Program-made: the position numbers and the translations under genes | Origin: a virus | Strand: one strand, 5' to 3' | Virus record (IMG/VR): IMGVR_UViG_3300042390_000049 | Span: 1 to 21,863 of that record | DNA: 21,863 bases | Shown here: in pieces, positions 16,883 to 21,863 of the stretch | How positions within the stretch are numbered: position 1 is the first letter of the stretch | How the letters are laid out: each line of letters starts with the position of its first letter | Notes under the pieces: model-generated | Told to the model about the DNA's origin: nothing | The model's database searches: none | The model's input: the letters and a program-made list of their open reading frames with translations, nothing else

Positions 16883-17089
16883 TTATTCCGAATCTTCCTC
16901 GCCAAAATCTATATAGTATGTGATACTAGGCAGTGGTTCCAGGATCCAATCCCCTGCTGATTCTATATTATCAAATATATCAATGTCACATCTGCCTCGA
17001 TTATATTTGAAACAGTGCAGTCTATTAAGATCGTCACGACTGACACTGACTGCATGAGTACGAAACCGTATATGTCCAAGATATTCCAT
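16883..17089 (-). CDS. Unknown protein, 68 aa
   Basis: The ATG at 17089 is chosen because AAAGG stands seven bases upstream; a GTG at 17095 is an alternative. The protein starts MEYLGHIRFRTHAVSVSRDD and has a polar middle (LHCFKYNRGRCDIDIF). It ends in an acidic tail (YYIDFGEEDSE). Its AUA use resembles the flanking regions rather than the early block, so the codon boundary lies in the DnaA-box region. No clear TTGACA/TATAAT promoter precedes it, though a TATACT lies just upstream. Function unknown. Confidence 0.7.
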   Translation of the reverse strand: MEYLGHIRFRTHAVSVSRDDLNRLHCFKYNRGRCDIDIFDNIESAGDWILEPLPSITYYIDFGEEDSE

Positions 17090-17251
17090 ATACACACCTT
17101 TCTAGTATACAGTATATAGCGCATATGTATAGATCTTAATGTATATAGATCACAATGCATATACACATGTGATTTAACTATAAGTGCAATCTAGTGTGAC
17201 TAGAACTCTCAAGCCACGCTTAGATCGTCATACAGCGCAGGCAGAGTCCTT

Positions 17252-17291
17252 AAAAAGTGTCAAAAAGTGTGAAAAAGTGCAATAAAGTGTG
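17252..17291 (+). repeat. Tandem 10-bp repeats AAAAAGTGTN, four units (iteron-like)
   Basis: Units start at 17252, 17262, 17272 and 17282: AAAAAGTGTC, AAAAAGTGTG, AAAAAGTGCA and ATAAAGTGTG. The period is exactly 10 bases, about one helical turn, so every A-tract faces the same side of DNA. Such phasing favours DNA bending or cooperative protein binding, as in replication iterons. Confidence 0.75.
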
Positions 17292-17356
17292 ACCAACCCT
17301 GGATCAAGAGTCTACATAGGGGTCGCCTACAGTGATATAAGGGTAGATAAAAATCC

Positions 17357-17425
17357 AGAACTGTGGTGGAGACAGGCTATGCTCAAATGGTTTTTCAATA
17401 TTCTTCAATCTTTCTCCACAGTTCT
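17357..17425. repeat. 10-bp inverted repeat AGAACTGTGG/CCACAGTTCT
   Basis: AGAACTGTGG (17357-17366) and CCACAGTTCT (17416-17425) are perfect inverted copies 49 bases apart; GGAGA/TCTCC extends the match after a three-base interruption. Confidence 0.65.
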
Positions 17426-17546
17426 CTACTGTATATACTGTGAATACCAAAGTAAATTTTGTCACAATACCAAAGTAGTTTTATCAATCTAGCTTGAGCG
17501 ATCTCTGCACATACGCACGGAGAGATTGATTCTATATACAAGAGAG

Positions 17547-17613
17547 GCGCAGCGGGGCCTGTGCATATATAGGCTTATACGCTCGTTTTACTTGCAGAAG
17601 CGCAGCGGGGCCT
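17547..17613. repeat. Direct repeat GCGCAGCGGGGCCT
   Basis: Identical 14-mers at 17547-17560 and 17600-17613, each followed by a TATATA-rich stretch and ACGCT(C/T)G. A shorter relative, CGGGGCCTTATTG, overlaps the stop of the 17931-18107 gene. Confidence 0.7.
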
Positions 17614-17614
17614 A

Positions 17615-17656
17615 TATACTATAGCACTATATACGCTTGTCAGTGCTTATAGTATA
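17615..17656. repeat. Near-perfect 13-bp hairpin TATACTATAGCAC/GTGCTTATAGTATA
   Basis: The arms at 17615-17627 and 17643-17656 match except for one extra base. The second arm contains TATAC-type -10-like sequences, so it may act on transcription near the 17717 gene. Confidence 0.6.
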
Positions 17657-17716
17657 CAGAGTCTAGCTACCTTTGTGATCAATAGCAGTTCTCTTTATAC
17701 TATTAAATAATGTACT

Positions 17717-17920
17717 ATGCGTATATGTGTTACCTGTGCTAGTAATAGTCGTGAAATTGATCGTATATACAGTTACTGTCAACGTAACGGTATACTCATG
17801 CACACGGGTTCTTATATATACGCAGATGAAGCCTATTGGATTTGGCGCATTGACAGCGAGTTGACTCCTGCCCTAACTTGGTTGTTATTACAGTATCCAG
17901 ATCAGTTGTGTGTATACTAA
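17717..17920 (+). CDS. Small unknown protein, 67 aa, plus strand
   Basis: The protein is MRICVTCASNSREIDRIYSY... with a CVTC pair near the N-terminus, then CQRNGILMHTGSYIYADEAY and a hydrophobic C-terminal helix (LTPALTWLLLQYP). No ribosome site precedes the ATG at 17717. A TATACT at 17696-17701 with a weak TTGTGA 17 bases upstream could be a promoter. It uses AUA and resembles the flanking codon style. It is convergent with the minus-strand genes to its right. Function unknown. Confidence 0.5.
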   Translation: MRICVTCASNSREIDRIYSYCQRNGILMHTGSYIYADEAYWIWRIDSELTPALTWLLLQYPDQLCVY

Positions 17921-17930
17921 CAACGGGGCC

Positions 17931-18107
17931 TTATTGATCTAGCTGTTTGGCTCGACTTTCTAGTTCTTGTACTAGGTTATAGTCATGTCTGCTTAAACGA
18001 CAAAGTATGCCCATAAGCAGGCCCAGTGTATATATTGTGCCGCGGCGGGCCATGATGTAATCGATGCTAGATTTCGCTGAGTCAAATCTGCGATCTGATT
18101 CGTTCAT
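17931..18107 (-). CDS. 58-residue protein with a hydrophobic centre
   Basis: The frame runs from the ATG at 18107 to a TAA at 17933-17931. It starts MNESDRRFDSAKSSIDYIMA, has a hydrophobic centre (GTIYTLGLLMGILC) and ends in a polar helix (HDYNLVQELESRAKQLDQ). The centre is too short to be sure of a membrane segment. The start overlaps the upstream stop as ATGA, supporting translational coupling. Function unknown. Confidence 0.75.
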   Translation of the reverse strand: MNESDRRFDSAKSSIDYIMARRGTIYTLGLLMGILCRLSRHDYNLVQELESRAKQLDQ

Positions 18108-18319
18108 AGTCTAGTAAAAGGGCTGTTGATTTCGCTTACTTCAGCTACCCAGTCTGTAACACCCATCATTTTACGCTTGTTTAGGCCTTCCGCAAACGCT
18201 TGCGCTTTGCGCTCCGCTAGTTTTAGGTCTGTGGTTCTGCGCCCTTTTAGCTCATCTTCATCTAGAAATCTTTGGCCTCTGTTGGCCTTTTTTGAACGTG
18301 CGTGTATAGCGTAAAACAT
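18104..18319 (-). CDS. Small basic protein, 71 aa
   Basis: The protein MFYAIHARSKKANRGQRFLD... is basic and has TTDLKLAERKAQAFAEGLNKRK, a probable long helix, followed by TDWVAEVSEIN. It is not recognised. GGGAGCAC lies upstream of the ATG, and TATAAATA (18347-18340) lies about 20 bases upstream, which is a consensus T4-type late promoter. It would be transcribed with the 58-residue gene downstream. Confidence 0.78.
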   Translation of the reverse strand: MFYAIHARSKKANRGQRFLDEDELKGRRTTDLKLAERKAQAFAEGLNKRKMMGVTDWVAEVSEINSPFTRL

Positions 18320-18339
18320 ATCTTGTGCTCCCTTTAGAG

Positions 18340-18347
18340 TATTTATA
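18340..18347 (-). promoter_or_regulatory. T4-type late promoter TATAAATA
   Basis: TATAAATA on the minus strand is an exact match to the -10-like element used by T4 late sigma factor gp55, followed by the ribosome site and ATG of the 18104-18319 gene. It lies just downstream of the 2OG-Fe(II) oxygenase stop. A single 8-mer match is suggestive only. Confidence 0.5.
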
Positions 18348-18996
18348 GAGCTAGATGTAGATTACCACTTACTGTTATACGCAATTGATCTGTTGAATAA
18401 AATGGGTAGACCACATGGTGCAGTTCTGAAGGAAATAGGCATATGGTCATGTTGTATGAGCTGTCAATCAGCATGTGATGACTGCGTATACTGCCCAGGG
18501 TGTCTGTAAAATGAAAGTGAAAATCACCATTGCTCTTATAGTCTGGGCCTTGTCCTGGGCCAGTGGCCTGCTCTTGTGCTCGAGTATAGGGTATCTGCAG
18601 CCAAATCACAAAGCTGAATACGCCATCATGCTGATGCACAGGGTTGAACTCGCCCTGTTGTTGAAAGTTGACCCATAGGCCCCCTAGACCCAAAGGGGTG
18701 GGTGTACCCGGGGGCAGTATGCCCAAACGGTCTATTTTGCTTTGGTAATTAAAGGCCTCAATGTACTCACGGGCCAGGGGCTCTACCAGCTGAAAGATTT
18801 GAGTTCTTGACTGGGTCAAGTGATACTCTCGATCTATGCTGCCAACCAGTACGCTATGGGCTGTGGGCCAACCCTGACCTCCTGAGCCAGCTATGGCTGC
18901 TATTTCTTCATGCAGGGCCTCTAGTTCTTGATCTGTGGCCTGGTATAGTAGGTACCCTGGGTTAGGGTCAAATGTATGTATTTGTGCTCGTGTCAT
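18343..18996 (-). CDS. 2OG-Fe(II) oxygenase family protein
   Basis: This 217-residue protein matches the PF13759-type 2-oxoglutarate/Fe(II) oxygenases common in T4-like phages of aquatic bacteria. The segment GGLWVNFQQQGEFNPVHQHDGVFSFV has the iron-binding HQHDG (121-125). The distal histidines HH (193-194) follow the LFPSEL strand, and Arg206 (QLRITVSGN) would hold 2-oxoglutarate. The double-stranded beta-helix fold is therefore intact. The substrate (protein, nucleotide or carbohydrate) is unknown. The ATG at 18996 has no good ribosome site. At least 10 of its isoleucine codons are AUA. A strong terminator upstream (19015-19036) isolates it. Confidence 0.82.
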   Translation of the reverse strand: MTRAQIHTFDPNPGYLLYQATDQELEALHEEIAAIAGSGGQGWPTAHSVLVGSIDREYHLTQSRTQIFQLVEPLAREYIEAFNYQSKIDRLGILPPGTPTPLGLGGLWVNFQQQGEFNPVHQHDGVFSFVIWLQIPYTRAQEQATGPGQGPDYKSNGDFHFHFTDTLGSIRSHHMLIDSSYNMTICLFPSELHHVVYPFYSTDQLRITVSGNLHLAL

Positions 18997-19014
18997 CTAG
19001 TACTTATCAGCCAC

Positions 19015-19036
19015 AAAAAAAGCCCCTTGCGGGGCT
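19015..19036 (-). terminator. Rho-independent terminator of the 19325-19056 gene
   Basis: AGCCCC (19021-19026) and GGGGCT (19031-19036) form a 6-bp stem with a 4-base loop. Read on the minus strand it is followed by seven T residues. It ends the HTH-like gene transcript before the oxygenase gene. Confidence 0.9.
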
Positions 19037-19055
19037 GAGCTAGGCCTAGTCTAGA

Positions 19056-19325
19056 TTAGACAAGACCCTGTGCTAAAGCTCTGTAACCAGCGGCTACAAC
19101 CTTACGGCTGGGCTTGCCCATTACATACTCAGTAACGGTAACACCGTTAGCTGCCTTACGGCTGTTGGCATAAACAGCATAACCAGCTTGGCGGATGCGG
19201 CTGGCTTCTGCTGAAATGTTCTTGATACCAAAACGCTTGGTAGCCTGTGCTGGTGTAACAGCTTCACCAGAGTAAAGTGCTGTAAACAGCTTGAAAGTCT
19301 TTGAGTTTTCAGTAAAACGTGTCAT
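19056..19325 (-). CDS. HTH-like phage protein (TENSKTFKLFTAL type)
   Basis: This 89-residue protein begins MTRFTENSKTFKLFTALYSG and has VTPAQATKRFGIKNISAEASRIRQAGYAVY. That is a winged-helix-like pattern: helix, helix-turn-helix, and a basic turn before a beta hairpin. I associate it with small, often abundant proteins in T4-like phages of aquatic bacteria. It may be a DNA-binding regulator or a structural DNA-binding protein. The C-terminal part is basic (KPSRKVVAAGYRALAQGL). AAGGAGATAC is a strong ribosome site. A palindrome lies in the leader and a terminator follows the stop, so it is a separate, probably highly expressed, unit. Confidence 0.8.
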   Translation of the reverse strand: MTRFTENSKTFKLFTALYSGEAVTPAQATKRFGIKNISAEASRIRQAGYAVYANSRKAANGVTVTEYVMGKPSRKVVAAGYRALAQGLV

Positions 19326-19350
19326 GTCTGTATCTCCTTATAGTTTTTAA

Positions 19351-19364
19351 CAGATTTAAATCTG
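19351..19364. promoter_or_regulatory. Palindrome CAGATTTAAATCTG in the HTH-like gene leader
   Basis: A perfect 14-bp palindrome 26 bases upstream of the ATG of the HTH-like gene and downstream of its TATAAT. It may be an operator or an RNA hairpin; autoregulation by the HTH-like protein is an attractive guess. Confidence 0.5.
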
Positions 19365-19380
19365 CTTGCGCAGTGTTTGT

Positions 19381-19409
19381 ATTATATAGAACTAGGTGTG
19401 CAATTGCAA
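19381..19409 (-). promoter_or_regulatory. Promoter-like site of the HTH-like gene
   Basis: TATAAT (19386-19381) is 17 bases from TTGCAA (19409-19404), a weak -35 box. It lies within the leader region after the stop of the 19424-19804 gene. Confidence 0.55.
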
Positions 19410-19423
19410 CGATTATGGCTGAA

Positions 19424-19804
19424 TTACTTGACTGTAATACCCAACTGATCAGCATGTTCTTTGCTCAATAGGCCCTGGAAATTACGGCCGGGAAAACGCT
19501 GTTCAATGCGAGCTAGGCACTCTTGTAGGCTTGCACCCTGTGCTAGAAACTCACCGTCGCTTTTGGCAAAGAGATAGATCTGATCACCATGACGCTCTAC
19601 ACTGAGTTCTTCTGTGCTGCCAGCGGAGTCTTGATCTTCAAGTTTGGCAATTTCTTTGCGAGCTCGTTCAACCATGCGTTCCAGTCTAGGATCACGATCT
19701 ACCAGCATTTTGGTAATTTTAACTGCGGTAGCATGTTGACCCAGTTTATAACCGCAATAAAATACGGCCAGGATTGAAATTACGGACCAAACAATATCAT
19801 CCAT
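19424..19804 (-). CDS. Membrane-anchored protein of unknown function, 126 aa
   Basis: The protein has an N-terminal hydrophobic segment (VWSVISILAVFYCGYKLG, about 5-22) that would anchor it in the inner membrane. A basic and acidic helical stretch follows (KMLVDRDPRLERMVERARKEIAKLED). The C-terminal part (about 65-126) is beta-alpha (GDQIYLFAKSDGEFLAQGA, then LQECLARIEQRFPG). The ATG at 19804 overlaps the upstream gene by 8 bases with GAGAGG before it. Function unknown. Confidence 0.78.
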   Translation of the reverse strand: MDDIVWSVISILAVFYCGYKLGQHATAVKITKMLVDRDPRLERMVERARKEIAKLEDQDSAGSTEELSVERHGDQIYLFAKSDGEFLAQGASLQECLARIEQRFPGRNFQGLLSKEHADQLGITVK

Positions 19805-20258
19805 TTTTGACCTCTCTAGTCAGTTCTGCAATAAAAAGAAAACGTTCATAGGCTGCTCGCACTATAGGATTATTTATGAGTTTATCTGCTTCGGCCTGCA
19901 TGGCCTTTACAGCTTCTTCACAGGCTTCTCTAGCTGAGGGCCACTCTAGCAAACGAGCTTCTTGACCCATTTCTTTGACTAGGTTGTCCCAGGCTTGTCG
20001 TTGGCCTTCTGTAAGCGGAGCACGTTTTGGACGCAGATCGCTGGCTCGCATCAGCACCTTTGAAATGGCATCTTCAGCCACACGCCCGGCCGCAATCATA
20101 GCCGCATAGTTAGGATCAATATTGTACCTACGACTACTGCCTCCGGGATATACTGAAACCAAATGATCGCCTTTTGGAAAGCTGTCCAAATATTCTGAAT
20201 CATATTCACTTACAGGCACATAGCGCCTGCCCTGTTTTTTATAGTAGATGGTTTTCAT
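19797..20258 (-). CDS. Unknown protein, 153 aa
   Basis: The N-terminus MKTIYYKKQGRRYVPVSEYD and PKGDHLVSVYPGGSSRRYNID look like a small beta domain. The rest is helical (AAMIAAGRVAEDAISKVLMR, then GQRQAWDNLVKEMGQE and EACEEAVKAMQAEADKLI). It is not recognised, and may be a structural or DNA-packaging accessory protein. The ATG at 20258 overlaps the upstream stop (ATGA). Mid-operon gene. Confidence 0.78.
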   Translation of the reverse strand: MKTIYYKKQGRRYVPVSEYDSEYLDSFPKGDHLVSVYPGGSSRRYNIDPNYAAMIAAGRVAEDAISKVLMRASDLRPKRAPLTEGQRQAWDNLVKEMGQEARLLEWPSAREACEEAVKAMQAEADKLINNPIVRAAYERFLFIAELTREVKNG

Positions 20259-20533
20259 TGCAGTTTTCTAGTACTGGCATCAGGGTCTTCAAAGTACTGA
20301 ACCAGTTTTTGCTGTGTGTCTTGAGACATTTCTTCAAACTCTTCTTCTGTGAGTTCACGACTGCGCTCATGAATAGAACCGTCAGCAAATGACCGTTTGA
20401 TTTCAGCAATCAAAGCATCTAACTCTTCTTGTGTGCCTTCGAAATCGTCGAAACAGCCAGGTGCAAATTCAATTTGTACCTCTTTGAGTTCGTCAGCGGT
20501 CAGCTGATCAAGTGTTTTGTTTTGGTCAATCAT
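20255..20533 (-). CDS. Very acidic protein, 92 aa
   Basis: The protein MIDQNKTLDQLTADELKEVQ... is strongly acidic and mainly helical (ELDALIAEIKRSFADGSI, then ELTEEEFEEMSQDTQQKLVQ). It lacks any motif. Its ATG overlaps the upstream stop (ATGA) and its own stop overlaps the next ATG, so it is fully coupled. Function unknown. Confidence 0.75.
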   Translation of the reverse strand: MIDQNKTLDQLTADELKEVQIEFAPGCFDDFEGTQEELDALIAEIKRSFADGSIHERSRELTEEEFEEMSQDTQQKLVQYFEDPDASTRKLQ

Positions 20534-20751
20534 AAAATACGTCCTAATCCTAAATAAATTAGCTGATCCAGTTCTGCTTGATAGTCTCGGCCCAGTCTAC
20601 GCTTTTCATATATGGCCTGCAAGAATTCTTTGCCATCGCCATACTCTGCGGTACCGGCACCACGACTTTCTAATTCTTCAATTAGATCGTCTGTGTCAAA
20701 GTCTGACAAGTCTACATCAACTTCAACTTCTGTGTAAATGGTTTTATACAT
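20530..20751 (-). CDS. Acidic protein, 73 aa
   Basis: The protein starts MYKTIYTEVEVDVDLSDFDT, continues DDLIEELESRGAG and has EFLQAIYEKRRLGRDYQAELDQLI. The first part looks like a strand followed by an acidic helix. AAGGAAC lies upstream of the ATG at 20751. It is coupled to the downstream gene (ATGA). Function unknown. Confidence 0.75.
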   Translation of the reverse strand: MYKTIYTEVEVDVDLSDFDTDDLIEELESRGAGTAEYGDGKEFLQAIYEKRRLGRDYQAELDQLIYLGLGRIL

Positions 20752-20763
20752 TATATTAGTTCC

Positions 20764-21099
20764 TTAATTGATAACAGTATCGTATCGAGGTGTACGGAAT
20801 ACAGATCGTCCACATTGACGTATGGCATTGGCTAGAACCTGTGGAGTTGCTTCACTGCAAATTTGCAGTTCTTTTAAAGACAGCTCACTTTCAAAGGCCC
20901 AGATTTCTGGAAAACGTTGTGGATTAGCCTGTGCTCTAAGTATGGCATACCTAGGAATAGGAAAATCCACTTTGGTATCTCCTTTGAGCTCAGCCCAAAA
21001 CTTTTTCTTTTCATAGTCTGTGATGTTGAAAATCCATTCAAATCCTAGACTATCAAAGTAGGCCATATAGGCATTAATCTTAGCCTTTTTCTTAGCCAT
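20764..21099 (-). CDS. Unknown protein, 111 aa
   Basis: The ATG at 21099 is preferred because GGAGTG lies eight bases upstream; a TTG at 21105 is a less likely start. The protein has a basic N-terminus (MAKKKAKINAYM), a middle GFEWIFNITDYEKKKFWAEL and a C-terminus with SLKELQICSEATPQVLANAI. It is alpha/beta by appearance and not recognised. It starts three bases upstream of the previous gene's end region, so the operon continues. Function unknown. Confidence 0.78.
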   Translation of the reverse strand: MAKKKAKINAYMAYFDSLGFEWIFNITDYEKKKFWAELKGDTKVDFPIPRYAILRAQANPQRFPEIWAFESELSLKELQICSEATPQVLANAIRQCGRSVFRTPRYDTVIN

Positions 21100-21101
21100 G
21101 A

Positions 21102-21662
21102 TCAATCACTCCATTTTTTAGCAAGAGCTTTAACACTCTCGGGATCGCGTTCAGCCTCTTTTAGAAACTCTTTTAGAGCATATTCACAGAATTCGTTAAA
21201 AGTCATATCACGCTCATGTGCAGACTTGAACAACACCATAAGTTCTTCTTCGGAAAGATCTAATGGAATACTCACACGAGTATCATAGTCCTCGCCTGCT
21301 ATAATGGCCAGAGCCTTTTGGATCCAGTCATCATCGCTTTCTAAATCAACGAAGTCAACACTGTCCCAGGCTTGATCTGCATACTGTGAATTTTCTCTGC
21401 GAGCATATTTGCGATAGGCCTTTTCATAGTCGGGATTGATACGACGATAAGCACGTTCCAATCGATAGTCACAGGCTTCTACTATATAAACTTCCTGCGT
21501 CTTAGTATCAAAGGTAATATTAAAACTCCAGCCGTCCTGCTCACCGTTCCACGCTGACAGGCTGTAAGGCCTAGCATCTTTGCCAAAACAGTGCCATGTA
21601 TAATCACTACCTTCAGTGATACGACAGTCTACTACTTCCATAAATTCTTGCATGGTAATCAT
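21102..21662 (-). CDS. Two-part protein with a ribbon-helix-helix-like C-terminus
   Basis: This 186-residue protein has an N-terminal domain (about 1-110) with WNGEQDGWSFNITFDTKTQ and VYIVEACDYRLERAYRRINP. A C-terminal segment, about 128-170, reads TRVSIPLDLSEEELMVLFKS then AHERDMTFNEFCEYALKEFL. The strand VSIPLDL followed by two helices is the pattern of ribbon-helix-helix (CopG/Arc-type) DNA-binding or antitoxin modules. It may bind DNA or form a dimer; no toxin partner is visible. The ATG overlaps the upstream stop (ATGA). Confidence 0.78.
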   Translation of the reverse strand: MITMQEFMEVVDCRITEGSDYTWHCFGKDARPYSLSAWNGEQDGWSFNITFDTKTQEVYIVEACDYRLERAYRRINPDYEKAYRKYARRENSQYADQAWDSVDFVDLESDDDWIQKALAIIAGEDYDTRVSIPLDLSEEELMVLFKSAHERDMTFNEFCEYALKEFLKEAERDPESVKALAKKWSD

Positions 21663-21859
21663 TCTGATACTCCTTCTTTAATTGTCTTTAATAGTTTGCG
21701 GTTACGATAATCTTGCTCTTTGCGAGCACGTAGCTTTTCAATGTTTTTACCGATTAATGAGTTGTCATATTGACGACTCCATTCTAGTCCATTAAGCCAG
21801 TATTCTAACTGCTCTAATGAGCCAGAAAACAACTCGGCATCTCTAGCATAAATGGGCAT
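21659..21859 (-). CDS. Small basic protein at the window edge, 66 aa
   Basis: The protein starts MPIYARDAELFSGSLEQLEY and has a basic helical C-terminus (NIEKLRARKEQDYRNRKLLK). The ATG at 21859 is four bases from the window end, so the ribosome site and any upstream gene cannot be seen, and a longer form is possible. Its stop overlaps the next ATG. Function unknown. Confidence 0.7.
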   Translation of the reverse strand: MPIYARDAELFSGSLEQLEYWLNGLEWSRQYDNSLIGKNIEKLRARKEQDYRNRKLLKTIKEGVSE

Positions 21860-21863
21860 GGAA

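Larger units (their letters stand above)
17090..17716. other. Long non-coding region rich in TATA-type repeats and inverted repeats
   Basis: About 627 bases without a convincing gene. It contains alternating TATA/GTATAC-rich DNA (17100-17170), a 10-bp-period tandem repeat (17252-17291), a 10-bp inverted repeat (17357-17366 with 17416-17425), two copies of GCGCAGCGGGGCCT (17547-17560, 17600-17613) and a near-perfect 13-bp hairpin (17615-17656). A frame at 17289-17492 lacks a ribosome site and is not accepted. Confidence 0.7.

Noticed and set aside
16871-16899. Plus-strand TTGACA at 16871 as a promoter
   Set aside because: No -10 box lies 16-18 bases downstream; it appears to be a stray or inverted copy of the cassette sequence.
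17252-17291. CRISPR-like array
   Set aside because: The units are only 10 bases and have no spacers; this is a simple tandem repeat.
17289-17492. Plus-strand frame of 67 codons starting in the 10-bp repeats
   Set aside because: GTG start inside the tandem repeat, no ribosome site, and it spans a structural inverted repeat.

Overview
The window looks like part of a T4-type myophage (large tailed phage) genome infecting a Gram-negative bacterium, probably aquatic. This rests on the adjacent gp61-like primase and gp41-like replicative helicase, the fragment of a glycine-rich virion protein, a 2OG-Fe(II) oxygenase of the kind common in aquatic T4-like phages, a TATAAATA late-promoter match, three phage tRNAs, and dozens of very small, tightly packed genes. 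The host cannot be named from the sequence. One exported protein has a typical Gram-negative signal peptide, and many perfect sigma70-type promoters imply a host with a standard vegetative sigma factor.

Layout. (I) 1-4093, plus strand: end of a virion protein, primase, helicase, a GNAT-like protein and two unknown genes. (II) 4094-4682: convergent non-coding gap with duplicated A-rich modules, a 16-bp direct repeat, and a terminator and hairpin that close the next block. (III) 4683-16565, minus strand: an early/accessory block of about 37 protein genes (AAA+ ATPase, SH3-like protein, lysine/alanine-rich protein with an SSB-like tail, DUF1281/Api92-like protein, HTH protein, small membrane protein, exported protein, GIY-YIG nuclease, many conserved unknowns), three tRNAs (Leu-UAA, Ile2/Met-CAU, Arg-UCU) and one likely small RNA. 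(IV) 16566-17716: a control region with divergent promoters, four perfect DnaA boxes, a 10-bp-period repeat, several inverted repeats and one small gene. (V) 17717-21863: one small plus-strand gene, then minus-strand genes (2OG-Fe(II) oxygenase, HTH-like protein, membrane-anchored protein, ribbon-helix-helix-like protein), many linked by ATGA stop/start overlaps.

Block III differs from its flanks in three independent ways. It is read from 23 minus-strand promoters of the form TTGAC(A/T/G)-17 bp-TATAAT or TATACT, every one with exactly 17 bp of spacing. Many of its genes use a stereotyped AGGAGCGA ribosome-binding leader. Its codon use also differs: the AAA+ gene has 1 AUA in 17 Ile codons, while the gene at 3465-3887 has 7 in 9. 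The flanking genes favour AUA, AGA and UUA-type codons, which the encoded tRNAs would read. This fits an early block using the host sigma factor, flanked by late or middle genes.

The most interesting parts are: the DnaA-box cluster with divergent promoters (candidate origin or DnaA sink); the promoter cassettes, whose -35 box lies inside an inverted repeat or is built into the end of the upstream gene; a promoter-driven, hairpin-ended RNA locus at 15511-15678; two promoters placing ATG at the predicted transcription start (leaderless mRNAs); and two translation-control hairpins. Eleven genes shorter than 60 aa were recovered by reading the gaps between the larger genes.
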